Source of the DNA: Nitrobacter sp. Nb-311A
GTDB taxonomy: Bacteria > Pseudomonadota > Alphaproteobacteria > Rhizobiales > Xanthobacteraceae
Length of the DNA stretch: 64,000 bases
Reading direction: 5' to 3'
Assembly: GCF_000152905.1 (NCBI RefSeq)
Contig: NZ_AAMY01000002.1
Coordinates: 186,001-250,000 of the forward strand
Made by a program: the position numbers and the translations under genes. Under the pieces are notes generated by a model. That model saw nothing but the letters and a program-made list of their open reading frames with translations, was not told the origin of the DNA and did no database searches. Shown here one piece after another: positions 1 through 8,417 of the stretch; position 1 is the first letter of the stretch; every line of letters starts with the position of its first letter.

Positions 1-1
1 C

Positions 2-214
2 TTCGCGCGAATCGGTGAGCATGATGGGCGTGCCGTCGGCGGCATGCAGTGCAAACAGCATGAGACCGGGCGCGATTTTCGGAGCCTGCGGAAACAAATC
101 CGGCACGTCCTCTGAACGAACCTGCTTCACATAGGCAATGTGGCCTTCACCGAGCTGCGCCAGCGCCTCGGTCGAGACGCTTTCAGGTCGGAACGTGGAA
201 ATCACTTCACTCAT
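2..214 (-). CDS. DUF1150 family protein (3' end outside window)
   Basis: Partial gene read leftward from an ATG at 214; 71 codons are visible and the stop lies beyond the left edge. The product is a small protein with no known catalytic role. The visible part matches the DUF1150 pattern: Leu-Gly-Glu-Gly-His-Ile-Ala-Tyr-Val near residue 20 and a Leu-Phe-Ala-Leu-His-Ala-Ala-Asp-Gly-Thr-Pro stretch near residue 55. It follows the hsp20 gene by about 100 bases on the same strand, an arrangement I recall from Bradyrhizobium relatives, so co-transcription in heat shock is likely but inferred. Function is unknown. Confidence 0.8.
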   Translation of the reverse strand, partial: MSEVISTFRPESVSTEALAQLGEGHIAYVKQVRSEDVPDLFPQAPKIAPGLMLFALHAADGTPIMLTDSRE

Positions 215-312
215 GGTCTCGACTCCTTTTTACAGACTAAGCGGTCGAGTCCGCTACTCGTTGCACCCGAAAGCTTTCTTGCCGGCTTACCGGCCGTTTT
301 TCGGGTCGTGCA

Positions 313-738
313 TTATTCGTGTTCATTGATCGCGATTGTCTTAACGACCCTTTCAGGTTCCGGCCTGGCCAGATCAATAGACAATAGCCCGTTTTTCAGG
401 TCCGCGCCCAGCACCAACATCCCTTCCGCCAGCACGAAGGTACGCTGGAAGTGGCGCGCGGCAATGCCGCGATGGATATACTGCCGGGCTTTATCCTCCT
501 GCTGCCGGCCTCGGATCACAAGCTGATTTTCCTCAATGGTCACATCGAGTTGGTCGCGGGTAAACCCAGCCACCGCCAACGTGATCCGCAGGCGTTCGGG
601 CTCTCCGCTGTCACGGTCGCACCGCTCGATGTTGTAGGGAGGATAGCCGTCGGCGCCTTTGACGACGCGGTCGAGCGCTCGCTCGATCTCGTCGAAGCCC
701 AGAAGGAACGGACTGGATAACGAAGGAACACGAGACAT
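313..738 (-). CDS. Hsp20-family small heat-shock protein
   Basis: ATP-independent cytosolic holdase that binds unfolding proteins and hands them to DnaK. The 141-residue product has a short N-terminal arm, a central alpha-crystallin domain (about residues 35-130) and a C-terminal Ile-Ala-Ile motif of the I-x-I type used for oligomerisation. The open frame extends upstream to 837, but the ATG at 738 is preferred: it is preceded by a GAGAGGA ribosome-binding site and gives the usual class A/IbpA length. That site sits inside a hairpin described separately, which suggests translation is temperature controlled. An RpoH-like promoter lies near 923-952. DUF1150 follows downstream. Confidence 0.93.
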   Translation of the reverse strand: MSRVPSLSSPFLLGFDEIERALDRVVKGADGYPPYNIERCDRDSGEPERLRITLAVAGFTRDQLDVTIEENQLVIRGRQQEDKARQYIHRGIAARHFQRTFVLAEGMLVLGADLKNGLLSIDLARPEPERVVKTIAINEHE

Positions 739-916
739 TACAAAGTCCTCTCGAAGCGACTTTGACTCGCGCGGCCCACAAAATGTTTCCTGGTTAGGCA
801 TCCGGTCGCGCGCCGGAGCTGATGGCGCGTGTTCCATTGGCCGAACCGCCGCATTTTGGCGGATCGCGCAGGGGCCCTTGCGGCACCCCGTCGGCCGTCT
901 GGTGATCCCGGACGGT
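739..916 (-). promoter_or_regulatory. ROSE-type RNA thermometer leader of hsp20
   Basis: On the minus strand the bases just before the hsp20 ATG form a hairpin: arms 764-758 and 747-741 (CAAAGUC/GACUUUG), enclosing the Shine-Dalgarno. Inside the stem the sequence CGCUU can pair with GAGAG/GG leaving one bulged G opposite the ribosome-binding site, the hallmark of ROSE thermometers described for rhizobial small heat-shock genes. Two more hairpins lie upstream in the leader (CCGCC/GGCGG and CGCGCC/GGCGCG). Seen: the pairing. Inferred: thermosensing. Confidence 0.62.
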
Positions 917-922
917 TAGATC

Positions 923-952
923 AAATATGGCATGATCTGCACGCCATTCAAG
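923..952 (-). promoter_or_regulatory. candidate RpoH-type promoter of hsp20
   Basis: Minus-strand CTTGAA (952-947) followed 16 bases later by CCATATTT (930-923), close to the sigma-32 pattern CTTGAA/CCATAT. It would give a leader of roughly 175 nt, the right scale for a multi-hairpin ROSE leader. Spacing is one or two bases off the alphaproteobacterial CTTG-N17-CYTAT form. Confidence 0.45.
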
Positions 953-1081
953 ATGTGCGGCATACCCTTCGACGCTTTGAAATCAGTTCAGGATCGCGTC
1001 ATTTTGCGATCGCAGCGCCGGCACGGATGCAGCTTGTCCGGCATCCGGCAACCATCGCCCGTACTGGATGACGGCGGCAGA

Positions 1082-1157
<76 letters not shown>

Positions 1158-1219
1158 AGGATCACGATAATTCCGGATCGGTTCGATCCAGAATCATCAT
1201 GATCGATTCCAATATTCCA

Positions 1220-1268
1220 GAGCGGGATGCGGGCGGAAAACCGCACCGCACTTTTCCTCATCCCGCTC
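1220..1268. repeat. 49-bp palindromic intergenic repeat (variant ends)
   Basis: Perfect 10-base inverted ends GAGCGGGATG / CATCCCGCTC enclose a centre with GGAAAACCGC and CACTTTTC. Length (49 bp) and layout match the repeats at 21867, 32608 and 43713, but the ends differ. It lies downstream of both the tRNA and the FYDLN gene and could also act as a transcription end. Confidence 0.6.
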
Positions 1269-1337
1269 TTGACCGGTCCGCGCCCAATCGGGGCGGCGCG
1301 ATCTGCAAAGACCCTGAACCACAGTTCAGGGCCGATC

Positions 1338-1751
1338 TCAAGTCTCCTCGTCATCTCCCACGTCACCGATGATATCGGTGACGTCCTCGTCGCCCTCTTC
1401 CTCGTCGGCGATGAAGGTGGAGTCATCATCCTCGTCGTCATCGAGGCTGTCGTCGATCTCGATATCATCCTCCGACTCCGGGACGACGGCCTTCTTGACC
1501 TTTCCGGTGTTCTCCTCGGCGTCGGCTTCCTCCAGCGAAACCATTTCCTCGGCCTCGGCGGGCTCCGGCGTCGCATCGGCCCCTGACGCTGCGGCGGCGC
1601 GGGCGGCCTCGCCGCGGCCCCGCACCGGCGCCACCACGATTGGCACGACCTCGCCGGTATAGGGCGAGATCACCGGATTCTTGTTCAGATCGTAGAACTT
1701 CTTGCCAGTCGTCGGGCAAATGCGCTTGGTTCCGAGCTCGGATTTGGCCAC
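1338..1751 (-). CDS. FYDLN-acid domain protein (TIGR02300 family)
   Basis: Conserved alphaproteobacterial protein of unknown function, 137 residues, predicted cytosolic. The N-terminus has the family signature Cys-Pro-Thr-Thr-Gly-Lys-Lys-Phe-Tyr-Asp-Leu-Asn (about residues 12-23), followed by Pro-Tyr-Thr-Gly-Glu. The middle is Ala-rich and the last 60 residues are dominated by Asp and Glu with few hydrophobics, so they are probably disordered. The ATG at 1751 gives the family's normal start. It is transcribed divergently from aroA across about 145 bases. No reaction can be assigned. Confidence 0.85.
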   Translation of the reverse strand: MAKSELGTKRICPTTGKKFYDLNKNPVISPYTGEVVPIVVAPVRGRGEAARAAAASGADATPEPAEAEEMVSLEEADAEENTGKVKKAVVPESEDDIEIDDSLDDDEDDDSTFIADEEEGDEDVTDIIGDVGDDEET

Positions 1752-1897
1752 GTGTGGAATCCCGGGAGTTCTTGGAAAAACGGTGCTTCACTTGGCTAGT
1801 TGCGGCGGCCCTGTCAATAGCGCTTTGCAGACCGGCTCGCGAGGCGTGACGCGCCGTCGTCGCTGTGATACCAGCCGCCACAACGGGGACGTGCAGA

Positions 1898-3247
1898 TTG
1901 ACCCTTTCCGGCCAGACCATGCCGCTTGAAGCGCGAAAATGCCAGTCATTGACCGGGCGCGTCAGGGTGCCCGGGGACAAATCGATCTCCCACCGGGCGC
2001 TGATTCTGGGGGCGCTGGCGGTCGGCGAAACCCGAATATCCGGCCTTCTCGAGGGCGAGGACGTTCTCAACACCGCCAAGGCGATGCAGGCGCTGGGAGC
2101 AAAGGTCGAACGGCGGGCCGATGATACCGGCGGGATCGCCTGGTCGGTGCGCGGCGTCGGCACCGGCGGATTCGCGACGCCGGAAGCTCCGCTCGATTTC
2201 GGCAATTCAGGCACCGGATGCCGCCTGGTGATGGGCGCGGTGGCCGGCTGCCCCATCCGCGCCGCCTTCGATGGCGATGGCTCGCTGCGCTCGCGGCCGA
2301 TGCGCCGGATTCTCGATCCGCTGGAATTGATGGGCGCGCGGGTGATCTCGCAAAGCGACGGCGGCCGCCTGCCGCTGACGCTCGAAGGCGCGCGCGATCC
2401 GCTGCCGATCGTGTACCGCACGCCGGTGGCCTCGGCGCAGATCAAGTCGGCGGTGCTGCTCGCGGGACTGTCCGCACCGGGAGTCACCACCGTCATCGAG
2501 CGCGAAGCCAGCCGCGACCACACCGAGCTGATGCTGAAACATTTTGGCGCCGACGTCATCTCCGTGGCCGACGGCGCACACGGGCGCAAAATCTCGCTGA
2601 CCGGACAGCCCGAACTGCACGGCGCAGCCGTCACGGTGCCGGCCGATCCGTCGTCGGCGGCGTTTCCGATCGTTGCCGCGCTGATCACGGAAGGCTCCGA
2701 CATCGTGCTGAGCGACGTGATGACAAACCCGTTGCGAACCGGCCTGTTCGTGACGCTGCGTGAAATGGGCGCGTCGATCGAGGAGAGCGAAACACGCCGT
2801 GACGCCGGCGAGCCGATGGCGCAACTGCGCGTGCGCGCATCCAAGCTGCGCGGGATCGAAGTGCCGCCCGAACGCGCGCCCTCGATGATCGACGAATATC
2901 TGGTGCTCGCGGTCGCCGCGGCCTTTGCCGAAGGCACCACCGTGATGCGCGGCCTGCACGAATTGCGCGTCAAGGAATCCGATCGCCTCGAGGCCGCCGC
3001 AGCGATGCTGCGCGCGGGCGGCGTCGCAGTCGAGATCGCCGGCGACGACCTGATCGTCGAAGGCCGCGGCCATGTGCCCGGGGGCGGTCTCGTCACCACT
3101 CACATGGATCACCGCATCGCGATGTCGGCATTGGTGATGGGCTGCGCCTCGGACGCGCCGGTCAAGGTCGACGACATCGCCTTCATCGCCACGAGCTTCC
3201 CCGATTTCGTTCCGATGATGCAGCGGCTAGGAGCTGATTTCGCATGA
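1898..3247 (+). CDS. aroA: 3-phosphoshikimate 1-carboxyvinyltransferase (EPSP synthase)
   Basis: Sixth step of the shikimate pathway: phosphoenolpyruvate plus shikimate-3-phosphate to EPSP, in the cytosol. The protein has the PEP/S3P-binding Gly-Asp-Lys-Ser-Ile-Ser-His-Arg near residue 26, the Gly-Asn-Ser-Gly-Thr-Gly loop, Ser-Ala-Gln-x-Lys, Arg-Asp-His-Thr-Glu and a Leu-Arg-Thr-Gly-Leu segment, a combination closer to class II than to the E. coli enzyme. I chose the TTG at 1898 because GGGGAC precedes it at proper spacing; an ATG at 1919 or an earlier in-frame start at 1865 is possible. About 449 residues, normal length. The stop overlaps the cmk start (ATGA), so the two are co-translated. 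Confidence 0.95.
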   Translation: MTLSGQTMPLEARKCQSLTGRVRVPGDKSISHRALILGALAVGETRISGLLEGEDVLNTAKAMQALGAKVERRADDTGGIAWSVRGVGTGGFATPEAPLDFGNSGTGCRLVMGAVAGCPIRAAFDGDGSLRSRPMRRILDPLELMGARVISQSDGGRLPLTLEGARDPLPIVYRTPVASAQIKSAVLLAGLSAPGVTTVIEREASRDHTELMLKHFGADVISVADGAHGRKISLTGQPELHGAAVTVPADPSSAAFPIVAALITEGSDIVLSDVMTNPLRTGLFVTLREMGASIEESETRRDAGEPMAQLRVRASKLRGIEVPPERAPSMIDEYLVLAVAAAFAEGTTVMRGLHELRVKESDRLEAAAAMLRAGGVAVEIAGDDLIVEGRGHVPGGGLVTTHMDHRIAMSALVMGCASDAPVKVDDIAFIATSFPDFVPMMQRLGADFA

Positions 3248-3882
3248 TTATCGCTATCGACGGACCCGCCGCTTCAGGAAAAGGCACTCTCGGCAAGCGC
3301 CTTGCCGCCCACTATCACTTTCGTCATCTCGACACCGGCGTGATCTATCGCGCGGTCGCCAAAGCCTTGCTCGACGCCGGTGCGGATCCTGCTGATGAAG
3401 AACGTGCGATCGCCGCCGCGCTTGAACTCGACCCGGAAAAATTCGGTCATCCGCTTCTCAAAACCCGACCGATCGGCGAGGCCGCGTCGGTCGTCTCGAC
3501 ATTTCCCAAGGTTCGCGAGGCGCTTCTGACCTTTCAGCGGCAGTTCGCATCCGAGCCGCCCGGCGCTGTGCTCGACGGCCGCGACATCGGAACCGTGATC
3601 TGCCCGCACGCCGACGTGAAGATTTTCGTCGAGGCCGATCCTGTCGTGCGGGCCCGGCGGCGCACGCTGGAGGCGCGGGCCCGGGGCGAGGAGGCTGATG
3701 AGGCGGTGGTTCTGGCTGATATCCTCAAGCGTGACGAACGCGACCGTAACCGGCCCGTTGCACCACTGAAAGCCGCCGCTGACGCTCATGTCCTGGATAA
3801 CTCCCATCTCGACATCGAGGCTGGTTTGAAAGCCGCCATCGCGATCGTCGAGGCTGCGAGGCTCCGTCCAGACCGCGCATGA
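3244..3882 (+). CDS. cmk: cytidylate kinase
   Basis: Phosphorylates CMP and dCMP with ATP in pyrimidine salvage and nucleic-acid turnover. The 212-residue product opens with a P-loop Gly-Pro-Ala-Ala-Ser-Gly-Lys-Gly-Thr (residues 7-15), then Arg-His-Leu-Asp-Thr-Gly for the NMP site, and Leu-Asp-Gly-Arg-Asp-Ile-Gly-Thr near residue 110. An Arg-Asp-x-x-Asp-Arg lid motif follows near 160. The ATG overlaps the aroA stop by four bases, a standard coupled pair; in many proteobacteria the chain aroA-cmk-rpsA is conserved, and rpsA follows here after one inserted gene. Confidence 0.96.
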   Translation: MIIAIDGPAASGKGTLGKRLAAHYHFRHLDTGVIYRAVAKALLDAGADPADEERAIAAALELDPEKFGHPLLKTRPIGEAASVVSTFPKVREALLTFQRQFASEPPGAVLDGRDIGTVICPHADVKIFVEADPVVRARRRTLEARARGEEADEAVVLADILKRDERDRNRPVAPLKAAADAHVLDNSHLDIEAGLKAAIAIVEAARLRPDRA

Positions 3883-3909
3883 TCGGCTCGGCAGGTCCGG
3901 GAGACTGAC

Positions 3910-4617
3910 ATGAATGCACGGTTCATGTGGCGTGCGCTGAAAGCACGGTGGCGGGATCAGCGCGCCGAGCTTTCCATCATCGGCGGCCATGTCAGGCCTG
4001 GCGATACCGTGTGCGACGTGGGCGCTCACAAGGGCAGCTATATTTACTGGCTATCACGGTGGGTTGGAAGCGCCGGACGAGTCTTCGCATTCGAGCCGCA
4101 GCCCTCCCTTGCAGCCTATCTGCGTCAGGTCGCGCCAAGGCATAACGTCGTCATTGAGCAGAAGGCGTTATGGTCCGGCAGCGGCGTACTCGGCCTCTCG
4201 ATCCCGGCGATCAATTCGCCCGGCGCCTCGCTGGTCACGCACGCACCCGGCGGCACGCGGCTGCAAGTTCCCGTCGTCGCGCTCGACGACTATTTTCCGC
4301 GGGAACAGCACGTCTCGTTGATCAAGATCGACGCAGAGGGGGCGGAACTGGAGATTTTCCGAGGCGCCCGGCGTATCCTATCGGAGAAGCGGCCCTGGCT
4401 CGTTTTCGAATGTGAGACGAGGCACCTCGCGGAAACGACGGTCGAGGATGTCTTCCGGTTTCTCGATCGGCTGGGATATGACGGGTTCTTCTTCAAGCGA
4501 GGTTCGCTGCATCCTGTGTCCGCATTTGATCCGGCGATCCACCAGAGGCAGTCAGGTCCGCGATTCTGGGACCACCCGGACTACTGCAATAACTTCCTGT
4601 TCAAACCGCGCGGTTAA
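3910..4617 (+). CDS. FkbM-family SAM-dependent methyltransferase
   Basis: Predicted class I methyltransferase of 235 residues. Motif I is Val-Cys-Asp-Val-Gly-Ala-His-Lys-Gly near residue 35, an acidic residue that should bind the SAM ribose follows (Phe-Glu-Pro), and the FkbM signature Lys-Ile-Asp-Ala-Glu-Gly-Ala-Glu lies near residue 140. FkbM proteins O-methylate sugars or polyketides, so a role in glycan or lipopolysaccharide decoration is plausible but not shown. It sits between cmk and rpsA, separated from cmk by 27 bases, where many relatives have nothing, so it may be a later insertion into this operon. Substrate unknown. Confidence 0.82.
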   Translation: MNARFMWRALKARWRDQRAELSIIGGHVRPGDTVCDVGAHKGSYIYWLSRWVGSAGRVFAFEPQPSLAAYLRQVAPRHNVVIEQKALWSGSGVLGLSIPAINSPGASLVTHAPGGTRLQVPVVALDDYFPREQHVSLIKIDAEGAELEIFRGARRILSEKRPWLVFECETRHLAETTVEDVFRFLDRLGYDGFFFKRGSLHPVSAFDPAIHQRQSGPRFWDHPDYCNNFLFKPRG

Positions 4618-4621
4618 AAGC

Positions 4622-4672
4622 ATTTTCGAGCGAAGTGGAAACCGGTTCGCGTGAAGAAAACGCGTCAAAACA
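4622..4672. repeat. dispersed GAAGTGGAAACCGGTTCGCGTGA-type repeat
   Basis: Shares the core GCGAAGTGGAAACCG and the tail GAAGAAAACGCGTCAAA with the copy at 21936-21987 (and in reverse at 11774-11818). It lies just after the FkbM gene, in the gap before rpsA. Confidence 0.6.
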
Positions 4673-4733
4673 ATAATCCGGAGCTTCGTTTCTGATTCAA
4701 TCAAGGGAGATCCGGGCGTGTTTTACAAAAGCC

Positions 4734-4762
4734 TTGTTCGCTTGCGGCTTTGACGGTATATC
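4734..4762 (+). promoter_or_regulatory. candidate sigma-70 promoter of rpsA
   Basis: TTGTTC (4734-4739), 17-base spacer, TATATC (4757-4762). Transcription would start near 4770, leaving a leader of about 280 nt before the rpsA ATG. S1 autoregulates its own mRNA in E. coli, so a long leader is reasonable, but no specific structure was resolved. Confidence 0.4.
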
Positions 4763-5051
4763 CACGGCGTCCGGACCATCGTCGAAGTGTCGAGGCTGTC
4801 CGAGCGGACCGGCCGGAGTTTCAAGCTCCCGCCGCCATTGGAGGAACGTCCCGCTCAGTCTCCATGTCGACCGTTCTGCGGTCGATCGCTTGTGAAAGAC
4901 TCCGGGCCACACCATCGTTTCGAACGTCAAGGCTTGCTGCCGGCCCGTCATTGCATGTTCCGCACGACGGTCGTCAGGGCTGCGGACCCCTGACCCTTCC
5001 CGCGCGAAACGCACATCAACCCGAACTGCCGGTCGCCGCATTGGAGAACAC

Positions 5052-6755
5052 ATGGCTTCGACTGATACCCTCAATCCGTCCCGTGACGATTTCGCCGCGA
5101 TGCTCGATGAGTCCTTCGCTGGCGGCAGCCTTCAGGAAAGCTCCGTTATCAAGGGCAAAGTGGTTGCGATCGAGAAGGACATGGCCGTCATCGATGTCGG
5201 CCTCAAGACCGAAGGCCGCGTGGCGCTGCGTGAATTCTCCGGACCCGGTCGCGAGAGCACGCTGAAGGTCGGCGACGAGGTTGAGGTGTTTCTTGATCGC
5301 ATCGAGAACGCGCTCGGCGAAGCCGTGCTGTCGCGCGACAAGGCGCGCCGCGAGGAGAGTTGGGGCAAGCTCGAAAAGGCCTTCCAGAATAACGAGAAGG
5401 TGCACGGCGTTATCTTCAACCAGGTCAAGGGCGGCTTCACCGTCGATCTGGACGGCGCCGTCGCCTTCCTGCCACGCTCGCAGGTGGACATCCGTCCCAT
5501 TCGCGACGTCGGTCCGCTGATGAACAACACCCAGCCGTTCCAGATCCTCAAGATGGATCGCCGGCGCGGCAACATCGTCGTCTCCCGCCGCACCGTGCTG
5601 GAGGAGACCCGCGCCGAACAGCGGCAGGAACTGGTGCAGAACCTCGAAGAAGGTCAGGTGATCGACGGCGTGGTCAAGAACATCACCGACTACGGTGCGT
5701 TCGTCGATCTCGGAGGCATCGACGGCCTGCTGCACGTCACCGACATCGCCTGGCGCCGCGTCAACCATCCGACCGAAGTGCTGGCGATCGGCCAGACCGT
5801 GAAGGTCAAGATCATCAAGATCAACCACGAGACCCACCGCATCTCGCTCGGCATGAAGCAACTCCTTGACGATCCGTGGCAGGGCATCGAGGCCAAGTAT
5901 CCGCTGGGCGCCCGCTTCACCGGCCGCGTCACCAACATCACCGACTACGGCGCCTTCGTGGAGCTTGAGCCGGGCATCGAGGGCCTGATCCACGTCTCGG
6001 AAATGTCCTGGACCAAGAAGAACATGCATCCGGGCAAGATCGTCTCGACCTCGCAGGAAGTCGAGGTGCAGGTGCTGGAGGTCGACAGCGTCAAGCGCCG
6101 CATCTCGCTCGGCCTCAAGCAGACCATGCGCAATCCCTGGGAGGCGTTCATCGAGAAGCACCCGGTCGGCTCGACCGTGGAGGGCGAGGTCAAGAACAAG
6201 ACCGAGTTCGGCCTGTTCCTGGGCCTGGAGGGCGATGTCGACGGCATGGTCCATCTCTCCGACCTCGACTGGAAGCAGCCGGGCGAGCAGGTCATCGACA
6301 ACTTCAAGCGCGGCGACATGGTCAAGGCCGTCGTGCTCGACGTCGATGTCGAGAAAGAGCGCATCTCGCTCGGCGTCAAGCAGCTGGAGGGCGACCCCTT
6401 CGCCGAACCGGGCGACGTCAAGAAGGGCGCGGTCGTCACCTGCGAGGTGCTCGAGGTCAAGGACGGCGGCATCGAGGTGCAGATCGCCGGCACCGAGTTC
6501 CAGACCTTCATCAAGCGCTCGGAACTGGCGCGGGACCGCAACGACCAGCGCAGTGAGCGTTTCGCCGTCGGCGAGAAGGTCGATGCCCGCGTCATCCAGT
6601 TCGACAAGAAAGCCCGCAAGGTGCAGGTCTCGATCAAGGCGCTCGAAGTGGCCGAAGAAAAGGAAGCCATTGCGCAATATGGCTCTTCAGACTCCGGCGC
6701 GACGCTGGGCGACATCCTCGGCACCGCCCTGAAACAGCGCACCGACAACAAGTAA
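5052..6755 (+). CDS. rpsA: 30S ribosomal protein S1
   Basis: Binds mRNA on the small subunit and helps initiation on structured or weak ribosome-binding sites. The 567-residue protein shows tandem S1 (OB-fold) repeats; the clearest carry Asn-Ile-Thr-Asp-Tyr-Gly-Ala-Phe-Val near residues 210 and 295 and Lys-Thr-Glu-Phe-Gly-Leu-Phe near 385, with repeated Arg-Ile-Ser-Leu-Gly endings. Six repeats fit the family. The ATG at 5052 follows TTGGAGAACAC, a clear ribosome-binding site. It is preceded by a 430-base gap with a dispersed repeat and a candidate promoter, and followed by a strong terminator. Confidence 0.98.
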   Translation: MASTDTLNPSRDDFAAMLDESFAGGSLQESSVIKGKVVAIEKDMAVIDVGLKTEGRVALREFSGPGRESTLKVGDEVEVFLDRIENALGEAVLSRDKARREESWGKLEKAFQNNEKVHGVIFNQVKGGFTVDLDGAVAFLPRSQVDIRPIRDVGPLMNNTQPFQILKMDRRRGNIVVSRRTVLEETRAEQRQELVQNLEEGQVIDGVVKNITDYGAFVDLGGIDGLLHVTDIAWRRVNHPTEVLAIGQTVKVKIIKINHETHRISLGMKQLLDDPWQGIEAKYPLGARFTGRVTNITDYGAFVELEPGIEGLIHVSEMSWTKKNMHPGKIVSTSQEVEVQVLEVDSVKRRISLGLKQTMRNPWEAFIEKHPVGSTVEGEVKNKTEFGLFLGLEGDVDGMVHLSDLDWKQPGEQVIDNFKRGDMVKAVVLDVDVEKERISLGVKQLEGDPFAEPGDVKKGAVVTCEVLEVKDGGIEVQIAGTEFQTFIKRSELARDRNDQRSERFAVGEKVDARVIQFDKKARKVQVSIKALEVAEEKEAIAQYGSSDSGATLGDILGTALKQRTDNK

Positions 6756-6783
6756 GCGCAGTAAAAAAAAGCCACGTCGCCTC

Positions 6784-6817
6784 AAGGGCCCCGGTCTCGC
6801 CGGGGCCTTTTCGTTTT
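6784..6817 (+). terminator. rho-independent terminator of rpsA
   Basis: GC-rich hairpin with arms GGCCCCGG (6787-6794) and CCGGGGCC (6800-6807), a five-base loop, and TTTTCGTTTTT immediately after. It lies 29 bases past the rpsA stop. Confidence 0.88.
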
Positions 6818-6912
6818 TGCGGACCCGTGGCTGGTCGACCGGATTTCACGGGAACATAATGCTGCGTACCCCGTTACAGTTAGAACACAGGTGTCCTTGA
6901 AAAACAGGACAA

Positions 6913-7815
6913 TTATGACCGCGTGCCCTCTGTGCTCTTTTCGGGCCAACGGCACAGGTCGTTGATCAGACACACCTTGCAGCGCGGCGATCGCGCAAGA
7001 CAAGTGTAGCGTCCGTGCAGGATCAGCCAGTGATGCGCATGAAGCATGAATTGGTTTGGGATGACGCGCTCGAGCCCAAGCTCGACTTCGAGCGGCGTCT
7101 TGCCCGGCGCCATGCCGGTGCGGTTAGCAACGCGGAAAACGTGAGTGTCAACCGCCATGGTGCGCTCCCCGAAGGCCATGTTGAGCACGACATTGGCGGT
7201 CTTGCGTCCCGCGCCGGGCAACGATTCGATCCCCGCCCGGCTGTGCGGGACCTCGCCATCGAACTCCGCAAGCAGTTTTGCCGAGAGCGCGATGATGTTC
7301 CTCGCTTTGGTGCGATAGAGGCCCACGGTCTTGATATAGTCGCGGACCTTTTCCTCCCCGAGCGCCAGCATCCTCGCAGGCGTGTCGGCGACGGCGAACA
7401 AGGCGCGAGTGGCCTTGTTGACGCCGGCGTCGGTCGCCTGAGCCGACAGCACCACCGCCACCAGCAATGTGTAAGGGTTGAGGTGCTCGAGTTCACCCTT
7501 TGGCTCGGGATTGGCTCTGCGGAAACGAGCAAAGGCTTCGCAGACCTCGGCCGGTGTCCAGGGTGTGAGAGGTGGCGGGAGCGCCGGGGACCGACGCGTC
7601 GGCTTGGCCCGCTGCTTCGTCCCGGAAACCGGCCGCGTCTGGAGCGTCGCCGGCTTCCCGGTTTTCTTTTTCTTCGCCGCCCGGGGTCGGCCCAATTTCG
7701 CCGCAGCGGGTTTTTGCTGCCGAGAGTTCGTCGCAGGACCTTGCCGGGATGGTTTGTCAGTCCCGTCGCCAGCGGGCTTCGGCCTTGCAAAGGTGCGGCG
7801 GGTGTTTTTAGACAT
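6913..7815 (-). CDS. nth: endonuclease III (DNA glycosylase/AP lyase)
   Basis: Base-excision repair glycosylase removing oxidised pyrimidines. From the ATG at 7815 the protein has 300 residues: a basic Lys/Arg/Ala-rich extension of about 85 residues, then the catalytic fold. The helix-hairpin-helix is Leu-Pro-Gly-Ala-Gly-Arg-Lys-Thr-Ala, supplying the catalytic lysine, followed by Ala-Val-Asp-Thr-His-Val with the catalytic aspartate. The C-terminus has the 4Fe-4S ligands in the C-x6-C-x2-C-x5-C spacing. The basic N-terminus is longer than in E. coli Nth and probably unstructured. It is divergent from the DUF2244 gene; only 23 bases separate the two starts. Confidence 0.95.
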   Translation of the reverse strand: MSKNTRRTFARPKPAGDGTDKPSRQGPATNSRQQKPAAAKLGRPRAAKKKKTGKPATLQTRPVSGTKQRAKPTRRSPALPPPLTPWTPAEVCEAFARFRRANPEPKGELEHLNPYTLLVAVVLSAQATDAGVNKATRALFAVADTPARMLALGEEKVRDYIKTVGLYRTKARNIIALSAKLLAEFDGEVPHSRAGIESLPGAGRKTANVVLNMAFGERTMAVDTHVFRVANRTGMAPGKTPLEVELGLERVIPNQFMLHAHHWLILHGRYTCLARSPRCKVCLINDLCRWPEKSTEGTRS

Positions 7816-7838
7816 GATCATGGTATAGTGGATTTCCG

Positions 7839-8363
7839 ATGACATTAGACCATAACCAGGGCGGTCCGAAGCTATCCGAACAGACGCTTTTCTCGGCGCT
7901 GCTGACGCCGCACCGTTCATTAAATCACGCCAGTTTCATGGTGCTGATGGCGGTATTGGCGCTGGCGAGTTTCGCCACCGGAATGGTCTTCCTGATGATG
8001 GGAGCCTGGCCGGTATTCGGCTTTCTCGGCCTCGATGTTCTCGCCATTTACTGGGCTTTCCGCATCAATTTCCAACGCGCGCTTGCGACCGAGGAAATTT
8101 CCATCACCCATTCCGAACTCAGGGTGCGCCGCACCAGTCACCGCGGCCACATCATCGAGTGGGTTTCGAATCCGCTGTGGGTGCATGTCGACCAGAGAGT
8201 CCACGAGGAGTACGGCATCGAGCGGCTTTATCTGGTGTCGCGCGGCCGCCGGATATCGATCGCGAATTTCCTTGGACCTGACGAGAAGCTGAGTTTCGTC
8301 AAAGCCTTGTCCTCTGCGCTCCAGCTCGCAAAGCGCGGGCCGATCTACAATCCGGTGACCTGA
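7839..8363 (+). CDS. DUF2244 membrane protein
   Basis: Predicted inner-membrane protein of 174 residues and unknown function. Two adjacent transmembrane helices occupy about residues 30-75 with a short turn, followed by a soluble domain containing Trp-Val-Ser-Asn-Pro-Leu-Trp-Val and Val-Ser-Arg-Gly-Arg-Arg-Ile-Ser-Ile-Ala, and ending with Gly-Pro-Asp-Glu-Lys. This matches the DUF2244 pattern of alphaproteobacteria. It shares a very short divergent promoter region with nth and precedes the Ada-like gene on the same strand by about 50 bases, so joint expression with repair genes is possible. Confidence 0.85.
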   Translation: MTLDHNQGGPKLSEQTLFSALLTPHRSLNHASFMVLMAVLALASFATGMVFLMMGAWPVFGFLGLDVLAIYWAFRINFQRALATEEISITHSELRVRRTSHRGHIIEWVSNPLWVHVDQRVHEEYGIERLYLVSRGRRISIANFLGPDEKLSFVKALSSALQLAKRGPIYNPVT

Positions 8364-8417
8364 AGGCCGTGGGTAAATCGGGTGGCCGCGAGACACAGCC
8401 GTTCTACACCCTGGGTC

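Noticed and set aside
1465-3099. 544-codon frame antisense to aroA running into the FYDLN gene
   Set aside because: Composition is Ser/Arg/Pro-rich without domains, and it overlaps two well-supported genes.
5016-6677. 553-codon open frame antisense to rpsA
   Set aside because: It mirrors the codon periodicity of rpsA in GC-rich DNA and encodes a Leu/Asp/His-rich product with no domain; rpsA itself is beyond doubt.
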